From: Ambrosia x helenae
Taxonomy: Eukaryota > Streptophyta > Magnoliopsida > Asterales > Asteraceae
Reading direction: 5' to 3'
DNA length: 64,000 bases
NCBI GenBank assembly: GCA_030844895.1
Contig: CM061229.1
Span: forward strand, 120,169,682-120,233,681
The position numbers and the translations under genes were made by a program. Positions within the stretch are counted from its first letter, which is position 1. Each line of letters starts with the position of its first letter. A model generated the notes under the pieces. The model did no database searches and was not told the DNA's origin. It saw only the letters and a list, made by a program, of their open reading frames with translations. Shown in pieces: positions 21,349 through 33,106 of this stretch.

Positions 21349-24140
21349 TGTGACACCCCGCATTTTCAGGTTAACTCTTTTAGTGAACTATAGTTAATTG
21401 TCCTTGATCATATGTGGTTAAACACTTAGCTAGGGTTAGTTGAACAGGTCTTTCAGAATGTTATGTAACAATAACACATGTTAGGTGATATTAACGTATG
21501 TTATAATTAGGAAAAATAATTGTCTTGACGCACACACGAATCCTGTATCCCGAACGTTGGTGATTTGTTAGGCATGCATGATTATATGAATGATTGGATG
21601 TTGGTGAATGTGGAATAACACGTGTACGTGAATTGCATGCTTATGTGAACTACTGCGTGTTAGTTAACTTGTACGTAAACGTTATGAGATATGTGCACTT
21701 AGGGTAAAAATAATATGAATTGATAAAACAATAGTTTTATATGAGTTGGTAGGATTATTATTGTCGGGATTAATCTCGAGAGTTAGATAGGGCCATTGGG
21801 CTTGCTTATTAGATAAAAATCACTAGAGCCCGAAACCTTGGCCCATAATCCTAACCCTTAGTGTTTTGTTTATAAAAAAAAAAAATTAAACAAACCCTAA
21901 AACTACTCCTTGCGCCGTGGATTAAGAAGAGCCCCCACAACCCCGTTCAATCTCAATCTTCACCAATCTTGCACTAGTTCAAGCAATTTCGGGTGCTATC
22001 TTGTGATTCTAGGGACTCTAGCAATTCAAGGTATGCGTTTTACATGTTAAATGATGTGTTTTTAGGCTGGAAAAATTATAAAAACTTTAGGAAATATACA
22101 TGCTAGAATCGCAAAATCAATGTATGTGAATGTTTATGATGTTTATTGAAAGTGTTGATGAATATTGTTGATAGAAATCATACCTAGAGTATATGGTACG
22201 TAAAAACTTGAGATTAAGTGTAATAATATGAATGTTATTGTGTTAATATGAGGTTATTGCATGATTATAAGGTATTGAGAATGATTAGGGTTTACAAGAG
22301 TCATGTTGATAAAATTCTGATGTGCTGATAGATTCATTGTGACGAATTGTAGGGATGTTATAGAATGATTAAAAGGTGTAATCTGATTGTTTTCTAACGC
22401 CAAAACATAACTTATGGTGTTAGCTTTTCAAAAAGTCCAAAATCATGCGTTTTGGACCTATTTTGATATATATTTATGATTTTATAAGTTTAAAGGTATA
22501 ATCAGATTTTCGGATATGAAAAATGGACCAACTTTAAAGGGGTATAACTTGAGTTTTACGTGTCCGTTGATCATGAAATTTGGACAGAGGTTGAGTCTCT
22601 GAGTGTAAAAGCTTTTCGAATTGGATTCATCTCGTTTGGATGAATCTACGATTTTTAATGAATTTTTATGTAAGCTGCTGTCAACAGCACTCTTTTTCAG
22701 AGGTGTCTGTACTAAATTAATTTTCATAAAATCTTGAGGTGTTTTTGACGGGAAATAAAAATAGTGGAGTCACGTAAAAACTTTTGAGAAACTTCTGTAA
22801 AATTTTGAGCACTTGAAGAGTTGATTTGGTATTTTATAAAAATTGGTTTCCATGACGTAAAATCTGCCCAGAAAACACAGATTTGCGAGAAATTGATTAT
22901 GTGATGATTCGAGTATGTTAATGAGTTGTAAGTTATGAAATTCTATATGAAGATATGCGTATATGTTATTTATGTGTTATAGATGCCATGATAGGTTGAT
23001 GGTATGCAATGTGTGATGAGAACTAGCTATGTTAAAAGTCTTAACATGTTGCATCATTTACTAGTCACCAACGATTGACGGGTTTTGCATGGTCTATTTG
23101 TGTCAAGTACAATTATTTGAGAGGTAACTTAAGTCTTGGTGTCAAGCACACTCAAACATTTTGTAACCTTGAATTTGATAGGTTATTGGTAGGCGAGTAG
23201 TCTTCCACGTTTACTATCTTTGCAGTTTATTCTTAGCACGCAACCTAAGGTGAGTTTCACTAGTTTTTCTCAAAAGCATGCGTCTCGGGTTTGAGACAAC
23301 TTACTAAACTTTTCCTAGTCCGGTTGGGACTACTTTCACATCCCGGGTTGGGATGCTATGACTCCTTGTGTGGGTCGGTTTTTACTAGTTTACAAACTTT
23401 GTCCTTGATGAACTAAACCAACACTATCTCTGTAAGTCCTTCACGTACCGAATGAGTTGCCGGGTTATGGCAAGCGGGTTATTAGTTGATAGCGCTATTA
23501 GGTCTGACAAACCTCACACCGGCTCGGGGAGCGCGGGAGTGAACTATAACTTAACGAATTTTTATCATTGTTGATAGGCAATGATGTAAGGCATGCAGCT
23601 CACTTTTGTGACTACACGTTCTTTAGCAATTCGATATATCGGTGTTAGTTATCATGAATGGGTTAGCTACCCTTGACATACGATGAACTAGTGTTTACAT
23701 GGTTCTTGGAACCAACTCAATTACTTACTTACGTGGTTTTGGAAACCAGTACTTTTACATACTCATTTACTTTACTATGTGAACTCACCAGCTTTATGTT
23801 GACACACGTTAGCATGCTTTTGCAGGTAACTAGGTTTGGAGCACGTCTAGGGCATGCATCATATCATATCATGGGCTTACAAACATTTAAACTTTCTTAT
23901 CATTTAACTGGTTACTTTTGGTTTCTGGGCGCGGTGTTTTGCGCAGACGTTTATTTACTGTTTTGCAAATTTGCTTCCGCTATACTTAACTTGGTTTGGT
24001 TAAAAGTTTAAACTTGATTTTACAATAACGAACTAAATGGTTGGGCATTTAGAGTCGTTCGTATAACTTATGGCTATGAGATCCTGGTGTGTCACGCGTC
24101 TCGCGGTAAAACCCCGCAGTGGAAATTTGAGGGTGTGACA
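21349..24140 (+). repeat. 5' LTR of Tekay element
   Basis: TGTGACACCCCGC...GAGGGTGTGACA, 2792 bases. A TATA-like TTTATAAAAAAA occurs near 21870, about 30 bases before an ACAAACCCTAAAACT leader. A 112-residue frame near its 3' end is shared by both LTRs simply because the LTRs are near-identical; it is not a gene. Confidence 0.92.
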
Positions 24141-24160
24141 GATGGGTATCAGAGCCAATT
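24141..24160 (+). other. Tekay primer binding site (initiator Met tRNA)
   Basis: GATGGGTATCAGAGCCAATT directly follows the 5' LTR. It matches the initiator-Met tRNA complement TGGTATCAGAGCC with one extra G. Confidence 0.8.
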
Positions 24161-24194
24161 GTTATAGTGAACTAGGACATCGAGTCGAGTCTAG

Positions 24195-27100
24195 TGTCAC
24201 ACCCCAGAAATCGCAGCGGAGATTAAGCGTGGGCGGTGTAACGGATGTTGGTGACAGTCAACAATTAAGCAAACACAGTAACAAAAGTGGATACCATAAG
24301 ATTAAAAGTTAAGTAATTTGTTACAAAACATTGTTAAAATCTATAGTTATATTAAAGTCGTCATCACAACTTCGTAACCATGTTTAGGTCCCCACAAGAT
24401 CGATGATATCCCAATGTCACGTTCACGTGCTTGCCCCAAAAACCCGTCTCATATTTCCCCCACATGCATACTAAGTACCTGAAAAATATGCCAATTTAAA
24501 AACATCAGTAAAACTGGTGAGTTCACAGGTTTTTTCCAATTTCCGAAGAATTAATTTATTCACAAAACTGTTTATGATTTTACATCTACACCCGTAACCT
24601 TTTTCGTAGGTTAGCTAGACCTCACGGCGTGATCGCAACCTAGAACCCATAATCAATCCAAGACTAGCGGTGATTACCCATCACCATTCAAAATATATTC
24701 CCTTGTGATCCATACCAGGATATATCCACACTAGTGCGACTGGTAGCAAGGGGTGGCTGTCACGCCCAATAGATCTACCAATATACCCATGTTGGCTCCG
24801 GTGCGAAACCAGAGTAAATGATTATAATGTTAAGGGGGTAATCCTACAACAATAATCCTAGGCCATCACATAGATACTGATGGTTAGACTGTCTATCATA
24901 AACATAGCATATTTTTCCCCCGATATTTAAAAACGTTCAAAAACATTTAAAAGAGAAAAGGGGCCGTGAAACTCACCTCAAGGCTTGTCAATTTAGCTAG
25001 CAATTAATGTCCAAGTTAATCCCGACCTAACCGTTCCCTATACACAAGGGACACCTTTATGGTCAATTTATAAGTCATTCCCGTGAGTTATTTAACTAAC
25101 TCACATGACTATCAAATCTATTCCCGCAAGTTGTTCACCTCAACTTACTAGACTCTATAAAAGTATTAAGTCTATTCCCGCAAGTTGTTCACCTCAACTT
25201 ACTAGACTCTATAAAACTATTAAGTCTATTCCCGCAAGTTGTTCACTTCAACTTACTAGACTTAATAAAATATTTTATCTTTTAAAAGAAAAGACGTTTA
25301 ACCTTTAATGACACGTTGGTGACCCAAACTCTCGGTTGCATGCTTTAAGTGAAAAATTACTTAGTTAATTATTTAGCACCATAATATATTTCCAATTATA
25401 TGTATTATACATATGATTCACACTTATAATACTAATTATAAAGTGAAATTTGATTATTTAATAAGTTTGGCTAGAAATTGCGTAACGACGCGATTTCTAG
25501 CCGAACCGTAATTTCTTACGTGTCAATGTACACATTTTCACACATATAAACACCAAGATATTTATAAAAACTTTAAGACACTTATTTTAAACATGAAATA
25601 GGTCCAAAGTTGCTGATCTAAATCAGTTTTTAAAATCATACGATTTAAGCATTAAAATTACCGTTTTAACGGCTAGTTTCACGTTTAAGCCTTGTATAAA
25701 CACATAGCAAAATACCAAACTTATTATTTACTTAAAACATCATTTTTATCCTTAAAATATATTTTTATAACCTGATTATAATCAGTTTTGAAATTATAAG
25801 GTTCCAAGTGCCGAAAAGTTGCGAAAACCGCACTTTTTACGTCTAGAAATCGGTTTTCAACACATTGTTTTAATTCTAATCTTTATCATAGATTATTTTG
25901 GTCATTATAAGGTCAAAATGACCTGTTTACTACTGATCAAAAATAACATTTTCAAAAACATTCATTTAAGTGCAATTTTTATCAAGTTAAGTCATTTTTA
26001 AGCACTTTAATCAATTCTAGTCATATCACTAGCATTTATTTTTATGTGTTCTTTCATAAACATAATATTCATGTCAGCATATATCATTTTTCTAGTGATC
26101 ATATCAGATCTGAATTATGTGTGTAAACACAAAGATTATCTACATGCAAGCCTAATAACATAACATGCATTACACATTATGTATATTATCACATTTTTAT
26201 TTTTACATCAGATTTGTTTTTATCTTTTAAACATGGAAAAACATTTATAAAAACATAAATTTTTATCAAATAGTTACTTACAAATATCAAGTTTTCAAGA
26301 ACACCCAATACCCACACATACGACACACACATATATTTTACACCATTCTCATCCTTTTTTGTTTATAAAATTTTGGTTCTTTATCCTTCTTTCAAAAAGA
26401 TTAAAGTTGTGGGTGAACATTCTTACAAGAACTCACTTGAAACAAAGATCAAAAATCAAACGAAAGGTGTTTAAATAATATTCATACCCTTAGAGAACTT
26501 GAGTTTTTGGAGGAAAAAGAAGATGAGTTTTCTTGTTCAAGCTTACTACCAAGCTTGATAATGCTCCAAGACTCCACCAAAAATCACCACATAACTTCAA
26601 ATAGAGATGAATGTAATAGATGTGATTTGTTTAAAGTTTGAAAAAAAAAGGAATATGAAAGGTTTGGTGAATGTGGACGGCAATTAGGAAAGAAGGAGGA
26701 AAGAGGTTGAGTGTGTTGGACATTGAAACTTTGCATGTATAAGAAGCTCCTTCATGATTATGGCAGGATGTAGGTTTGACACTTGTATCATTGAGGGCAT
26801 AGATTTGTGGCATAAAAACAAATTGTGGGCTGCTCATGGTTGTATTCAACCGTAAATGGGGGGTGATTTTTAAGGGTTGGGTTAATTTTTGTAATTAGGA
26901 AGTATTTTTGGTGATTTAGAGGTATAAAAATGATAAAAATACACACTAAAATAATTTCTTTTAACCCAATAAATTATGGATTATTAATACCCACTAAATC
27001 TTATAATTTTTACTGTATGATATTTATTTTAAGTGCTGGACGCTTATTTAGATCGATTTTTTCGGTTAAAGGCGCGCATTTGAGCTGTACCGGACACTTG

Positions 27101-27425
27101 CGCAATAAAAACTCCAAATCAGCGTTTTTATTTATTTTAACCAAATATTCACTTATAAAATATTATTTTATGCTATTCCAAGCAAATGAGTCCTTTTCTG
27201 GATTTTTAGGACTTACCGGGTCGTCACCAACGCTCATTTCGGTTAATTATCGCAATGCGATACGGTAATTTCTAAAAATTACCCAATGCAAACTTATGCA
27301 TCAAAATAACTTTGCTAGCAATAATAAGACTTTAATTTATCAAAATTAAATCTCATTGATGTTAAATTTTTAATTAGTGTGTTAATTACAGTACGGATAA
27401 CGGTTCTTAAATGGCGAGTGTCACA
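24195..27425 (-). mobile_element. Solo LTR (3231 bp) inserted behind the Tekay primer site
   Basis: TCTAG is duplicated at 24190-24194 and 27426-27430. The ends TGTCACACCCCAG...GCGAGTGTCACA read as TG...CA on the minus strand (TGTGACACTCGCC...CTGGGGTGTGACA). GGGGCCGTGAAACTCACCT near 24960 is shared with the solo LTR at 12330 (near 13188), showing a related family in the same orientation. No internal region. AT-rich throughout, no gene. Confidence 0.87.
25109..25265 (+). repeat. Three tandem 54-bp units in the solo LTR
   Basis: Units share TCTATTCCCGCAAGTTGTTC and CAACTTACTAGACT. The apparent 18-residue protein repeat here is a by-product of the 54-bp period being divisible by three. Confidence 0.8.
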
Positions 27426-27538
27426 TCTAGTCTATAACCGTCATAGCATAAGCACTGCATTAGTTACACTCACTGCACAAGTACTCATTTACTTATTCCT
27501 TTTGGATTTACATGCTAAATTTCTTGTTGCAGTGAAAC

Positions 27539-28042
27539 ATGTCGTCTTCTTCCTCTAAACCCAATTCTAAACCTAACTCTCCCACCATGGACGACAAAAT
27601 GGCAAAAGAGTGGGGATGGTATCCTGCCCTACTGAATTATAATGTGGAGAAGTACGGGGTACCTGACAATGTTCCCACTGTCAGGGATTCATGGGAGAGG
27701 ACATTTGCAGGTTACGTGAGCTATGTACAGGACAAGCTCAGTGATGTAGTTGAGGCTGGCCGTCGTTTGGAGCTCGTTTGGGATTTACGTAACACAATGA
27801 CCACACGATATTCCACTTTAGAAGAACGTGTCGAGATACTGACTGCCCGTCTAGCAGAGACTAGACTAATAGTAGAAGAACAACAACAACGGATTCAGCT
27901 ACTGGAGGCCAATCAACAACCTCCTGCAATACCACAGGAGGATCCCCTTGAGGAGGAACCGGAGGAGGACCCTGAAGAGGATCCAGAGGAGGTCGAGAAG
28001 AGCGATGTCGATGACTCCTGCACCACTATGGATAGTGACTAA
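27539..28042 (+). CDS. Accessory ORF upstream of gag in the Tekay element
   Basis: Intact 167-residue frame between the primer-site region and gag, unusual for a simple gag-pol element. The N-terminus is Ser/Pro/Lys-rich (MSSSSSKPNSKP), then a Trp-rich stretch (EWGWYPALLNYN, DSWERTFAGYVSYV). A heptad-like helix (about 95-125, TLEERVEILTARLAETRLIV) follows, then a Pro and strongly acidic tail (EEEPEEDPEEDPEEVEKSD). The start ATG follows GAAAC closely. It remains open although gag and pol around it are broken. I do not recognise a defined family. A structural role next to Gag or a coiled-coil self-association function is conjecture. Confidence 0.6.
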   Translation: MSSSSSKPNSKPNSPTMDDKMAKEWGWYPALLNYNVEKYGVPDNVPTVRDSWERTFAGYVSYVQDKLSDVVEAGRRLELVWDLRNTMTTRYSTLEERVEILTARLAETRLIVEEQQQRIQLLEANQQPPAIPQEDPLEEEPEEDPEEDPEEVEKSDVDDSCTTMDSD

Positions 28043-28299
28043 TAATTTTTTTATTTATCTCGAATATTATTATTAATATGACTTGACTATCGTTTTAATA
28101 ACATCGCGAACTTGGGAAACCATGTTGGATATTTTTTTTTGAGATACTATTGGTAGTATTTTTTTTATATTCTGGTTGCTTTATCCTATTCTCGCATTTG
28201 TTTGTTATGCTGGGTTCTAGTTTACTTGTACTGTGTGAACAATTATATGTTTAGCATATCATCGTTTTCTCATGGGTATAGTGTAAATGTAGAATTTCA

Positions 28300-29449
28300 A
28301 TGGCGGGAAGAGGACACGGGAGAGGAAATATCAATATGACCCAGACAGAGTTGAATGCACTTATCAACGATAGGGTGGTGGAAGCCCTCGCAGCTTTCCA
28401 AGCTGGTAACTAACTCTATTCCGCTCTATATTTCCCTCTAGACCCCAATGTAACGCTCTTTTACTCATTCGTGGTTTCTTCGCTCTTTGTACCCAGGTCA
28501 ACCACTTGTGCATCACCCTCCAGCTTGCACCTATAAGTCCTTCATGGACTGCAAGCCGCATAACTTTGGAGGATCTGAAGGGGCTGTCGGGCTACTGAGG
28601 TGGTTCAAAAAACTAGAATCTTGCTTCGTCATGTGTAACTGTCCACCAGCTGACAGGGTGAAATATGCGACCGCTACTCTCGAAAATTTGGCATTAACCT
28701 GGTGGAACTCACAAGTACAGATGCTGAGTGTGGAAGTGGCTAACGCAACACCTTGGGCGGATTTCAAGGAACTAATGAAGGAGGAGTACTGTCCTCGAGA
28801 TGAGATCCAAAATTTAGAGACTGAGTATCTCAATCTGAAGATGGTAGGATCGGAGATTGAGAAATACACCACCAGATCGCATGAACTAGCGGCGATGTGC
28901 CCGAATTACTCCAATCCGCCCTACAAGAGAATCGAGTTATACATCAAGGGCTTGGTGCCCCAAATCAAGAGCATGGTTACTGCTGCTAATCTCAACACCA
29001 TCCAGCAAGTCATACGTATGGCTCACCAGTTGACTGACCAAAAGGTGGAAGAGGGATTGTTACCCCCTCGTGGAGCTTCATCCTCCAGTACTAATGATAA
29101 CAAGAGGAAGTGGGAGAATGCATCTGGCAAACCCCCAGGGAATGGCAGTCAGCAGCAACAGCAACATAAGAGGCATGACAATCAGGGCGGTAGTAACAAC
29201 CGCAACAACTCACAGGGAGGTTATCAGGGAACCCTACCTAAGTGCAATAAGTGCTATAGGCACCACTCTGGGGCATGTAACAATAACAAGTGTGATCGCT
29301 GTGGTCGGATGGACATTTGGCTAAGGATTGTAGGGTTAATCTTCGTGGAAATTAGCCAACAGCTCAGCAAGGGCAACAACAGAGCAATGGTAAAGGTTGT
29401 TTTCAGTGTGGAAGTGAGAATCATTTCAGGAAGGATTGTCCACAGCTAA
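28300..29449 (+). pseudogene. Tekay gag with a GT-AG intron and three zinc-knuckle motifs
   Basis: The start ATG at 28300 (MAGRGHGRGNINMTQTEL) leads into exon 28300-28405. A 91-base segment, 28406-28496, has GT...CCCAG ends and an in-frame TAA; splicing it joins AFQA-G-QPLVHHPP in frame. The retrotransposon gag core (PF03732-type) is at about residues 55-190: FGGSEGAVGLLRWFKKLE, LTWWNSQV, MKEEYCP, IKGLVPQIKSMV. The tail is Asn/Gly/Gln-rich with CNKCYRHHSGAC and CDRCGR. A frameshift near 29310 throws out the rest of knuckle two, while a third (CFQCGSENHFRKDC) is visible in another frame. So the copy is broken, but most of gag is open. Confidence 0.78.
28406..28496 (+). other. Candidate intron in Tekay gag
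   Basis: GTAACT donor, pyrimidine-rich 3' half, ACCCAG acceptor. Removal maintains frame across a Gly codon and eliminates the only stop between ATG 28300 and the gag core. Confidence 0.65.
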
Positions 29450-29559
29450 ATGGTAATGGCAACAACAGGGTAATAACAACAATGGTGGTGGTAACAGGAC
29501 AGGAAACAACAACACCACTAATGTTGGGAACAACAACAATAACAGGAACAACAACAATG

Positions 29560-29980
29560 GGGCTCGTGGGAGAGCATTCGTGATTGGCTCTGGGGAGGCC
29601 AGGAAAGATAATAATGTTGTGACGGGTACGTGCTCTTTAAACGACTTTCTTGCTTCTGTTTTATATGATACTGGTGCGGATTTTAGCTTTGTGTCAATGA
29701 AACTTAGCAAACTTCTAGGGACCCCTACTTTTCTAGAAACTCCACACTCTGTAGAGCTGGCTGACGGCAAGCCTGTTGAGGCAACACATGTTCACCGCAA
29801 CTGTAAGCTCGACCTGAATGGTCACCTGTTTGACATCAACCTTATTCCCATCACACTAGGAAGCTTTGATATTGTAGTTGGCATGGATTAGTTGTCTGAG
29901 CGTCATGCTGAGATTCTTTGTTAGGAGAAAATTGTTCGTATTCCTCTTCCTAGTGGAGAACTCTTATCTATTCAGGGGGA
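29560..29980 (+). pseudogene. Tekay aspartic protease region
   Basis: Contains the active-site LYDTGADFSFV (D-T-G) and downstream GSFDIVVGMD, typical of gypsy retropepsins. The frame is then stopped by TAG at 29889 (Trp expected) and by another TAG at 29922. Poly-Asn/AAC low complexity (29450-29560) separates it from gag. Confidence 0.82.
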
Positions 29981-29993
29981 TCGGGGAAGTCCT

Positions 29994-31480
29994 ATGTTAG
30001 GCATCATTTCATTCATGAAAGCCCAGAAGTGTGTACGGAAGGGCTATCCAGCTATACTGGCAAATATCTCTGACACTCGAGTTGATGACGGGCCAAACAT
30101 CGAAGACATTCCAGTGGTCCGTGATTACCCGGATGTCTTTCCAGAAGAACTACCGGGACTCCCACCTATTCGACAGGTAGAGTTTCAAATAGACCTTGCA
30201 CCCGGGGCGGCTCCAATCGCGCGTGCACCTTACCGCCTAGCACCAGGTGAACTACAAGAACTGTCTACCCAACTCCAGGAGTTACTGGACAGGGGTTTTA
30301 TTAGACCCAGTTCTTCGCCATGGGGAGCTCCAGTTCTGTTCGTTAAAAAGAAGGAAGGGAGTTTCCGCATGTGTATCGACTATCGAGAACTGAATAAAGT
30401 CACTATTAAGAACCATTACCCATTACCTCGAATTGATGATTTGTTTGATCAGCTCCAAGGGTCAAGTTTTTATTCGAAGATCGACTTGAGATCGGGTTAT
30501 CACCAACTGAGAGTCCGGGAGGAGGATGTGGCCCAAACCGCCTTCCGAACTTGCTATGGACACTATGAATTTTTGGTAATGCCATTTGGGTTGACTAACG
30601 CACCCGCGGTTTTTATGGATCTTATGAACCGCGTGTGTAAGCCCTATTTGGATAAATTTGTCATAGTGTTTATTGATGACATCCTAATTTACTCCAAAAA
30701 CAGGGAAGAACATGAGCAACACTTGCATTTGATCTTAGAACTTTTAAGGAGGGAGCAGTTGTACGCATAGTTTTCCAAATGTGATTTCTGGATTCGGGAG
30801 GTTCAATTTTTAGGGCATGTCGTGAATGAGGCGGGTATACATGTTGACCCTGCCAAGATTGATGCTATTAAGCGTTGGGAGGCTCCTAAGACCCCTACAG
30901 AAGTGCGTCAATTTCTTGGTCTCGCGGGGTATTATCGTAGGTTCATCGAGGGATTTTCAAAGATCGCCCAACCCCTCACCGCCTTGACACAGAAAAGTAT
31001 TACTTACAAATGGGGAGATGCCCAAGAGTCTGCTTTTCAGTTGTTAAAGACAAAACTCTGTAGTGCACCAATTCTGTCGTTACCTGAGGGCACGGATGAT
31101 TTTGTGGTGTATTGTGACGCCTCCATCCAAGGCTTAGGGTGTGTGCTGATGCAACGTGATAAGGTGATCGCGTACGCATCACGGCAATTGAATGTTCATG
31201 AGAAGAATTACCCCACTCATGACTTGGAGCTGGGAGCGGTGGTCTTCGCTCTCAAAATTTGGAGGCACTACCTCTATTGGACAAAGTGCACAATTTTCAC
31301 TGATCATAAGAGCCTTCAGCATATATTCGATCAGAAGGTGCTGAACATACGACAACGTCGATGGGTCGAACTTTTGAATGATTATGAGTTTATGACTGTG
31401 CTATTAAGTATCATCCAGGGAAAGCTAATGTAGTAGCAGATGCCCTTAGCCGCAAGGAGACAAAACCCAAGCGGGTGCGA
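29994..31480 (+). pseudogene. Tekay reverse transcriptase and RNase H
   Basis: RT motifs appear in order: DYPDVFPEELPGLPP, FVKKKEGSFRMCIDYRELN, YSKIDLRSGYHQ, FGLTNAPAVFMDLMN and the catalytic FIDDILIYS. A TAG at 30768 (Lys expected before FSKCDFW) interrupts the thumb. RNase H then shows VVYCDASIQGLG, THDLELGAVVFAL and FTDHKSLQ. A frame change near 31400 precedes YHPGKAN and ADALSRK. All domain landmarks are present, but the protein is broken at two or more places. Confidence 0.88.
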
Positions 31481-32988
31481 GCCTTGCAACTTACCATACA
31501 CTCAAATCTTCCAGGAAAAATCCGCGATGCTCAAGTTGAGGCCTTGAAAGAGGAGAATATTGGATCGGAAACGTTACATGGTGCCGATAAGCACTTGGAA
31601 TTAAAATCGGATGAACTTCAATATTTTATGAATCGGGTTTGGATCCCACTTTTTGGGGATGTCCGACAGCTTGTGCTTGATGAAGCGCATACCTCTCGTT
31701 ATTCGGTACATCCTGGCTCAGATAAAATGTACCAAGACCTCAAAACCCTTTATTGGTGGCCGAATATGAAATCCGAAATAACGACTTATGTTAGTAAGTG
31801 CTTAACTTGTGCTAAGGTCAAGATCGAATATCAGAAACCTTCAGGCTTGCTACAACAACCAGAAATCCCTATGTGGAAATGGGAGGGAATTTCCATGGAT
31901 TTTATCACCAAACTTCCTAAGGCGTCTGGTGGCTATGACAAAATTTGGGTCATTGTAGACCGCCTAACGAAATCAGCTCAGTTCTTGGCAATTAAGGAGA
32001 CAGATACATTGGAACGTTTAGCTACCTTATACATCAAGGAAGTTGTTTCTAGGCATGGGGTGCCTACTTCAATCATATCTGACCGTGATCCTCGATTCAC
32101 TTCCCGGTTCTGGACTACTCTTCACAAAGCGTTGGGCACTCGCTTAGATATGAGCACGGCTTATCACCCCAGACAGATGGCCAGAGTGAGCGTACCATCC
32201 AGACGTTAGAAGATCTACTACGAGCATGCGTGGTGGATTTTGGTAACAACTGGGATAAGCATTTACCCCTGATTGAATTCTCGTACAACAACAGCTATCA
32301 CACCTCTATACAATGTGCGCCTTTTGAGGCACTTTATGGACGCAAGTGTAGGTCACCAATCTATTGGGCTGAAGTTGGGGACAGCCCGCTGACAGGCCCT
32401 GAGCTCGTGCATGAAACAGCTGAAAAGATTATCTAAATTAGAAACCGTATGGCCGCTGCTCGAGATAGGCAGAAAAGCTACGCTGATAAGCGCCGAAAAC
32501 CTTTAGAGTTCCAAGTTGGGGACAAAGTACTCTTGAAGGTGTCGCCTTGGAAGGGCGTGATCCGCTTCGGGAAACGAGGAAAGTTAAACCCGTGATATGT
32601 TGGACCATTCGAAATTGTGGAAAGAATCGGTCCGATGGCCTATAGGTTGAACTTACCTGACGAACTCAATGGAGTGCATAACGTATTTCATGTATCAAAC
32701 CTTAAGAAATGCTTGTCTGACACAACACTGGTGGTTCCACTGGAAGAAATTCAAGTGGATGATCAGCTGAGGTTCGTGGAAGAACTAGTAGAAATCCTTG
32801 AGCAAGGTGTTAAGAAACTCCGACAAAGCACTATACCTATTGTTAAGGTACGGTGGAATTCTCGTCTAGGACCAGAATATACGTGGGAACGCAAGGACCA
32901 AATGCGACTCAAATACCCACATCTTTTTACCGAACCTGAAATTGTACATAGACTGAACTCTAAACGTAAAGCAGCTCACTCAAAGTGA
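31481..32988 (+). pseudogene. Tekay integrase with C-terminal chromodomain
   Basis: The integrase zinc finger ends CLTCAKVKIEYQ. The core has D in SMDFITKLP and D in ISDRDPRFTS; the E-containing segment falls after a frameshift near 32173. Then FSYNNSYHTSI, ALYGRKCRSP, a TAA at 32434, a TGA at 32593, and the GPFEIVERIGPMAYRLNLP module. The last 50 residues (VEILEQGVKKLRQSTIPIV, RWNSRLGPEYTWE, KYPHLF) are the chromodomain of the Tekay/Del clade, thought to guide insertion to heterochromatin. Confidence 0.88.
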
Positions 32989-33106
32989 ATTTCGGGGCGA
33001 AATTTCTTTCAACTTGGGGATGATGTGACATCCGGTAACCAAGCACACCAGCTTTACTGTTTACTTGCTGAATTTCGGGACGAAATTCTTTTCAACTTGG
33101 GGATGA
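32987..33106 (+). other. Duplicated purine tract / LTR-start segment
   Basis: Two similar blocks, 32987-33040 and 33070-33106, each carry AATTTCGGG(A/G)CGAAAT, CAACTTGGGGATGA and a TGTGACA start. Only the second leads into the real 3' LTR. The first continues TGTGACATCCGGTAACC for a few bases and looks like a relic junction. Confidence 0.7.

Noticed and set aside
25105..25308. Repetitive 18-residue peptide frame
   Set aside because: By-product of three 54-bp tandem units within a solo LTR.
29426..29770. Leu/Pro-rich minus-strand frame with membrane-like stretch
   Set aside because: Antisense of the AAC/AAT (Asn-rich) linker between gag and protease.
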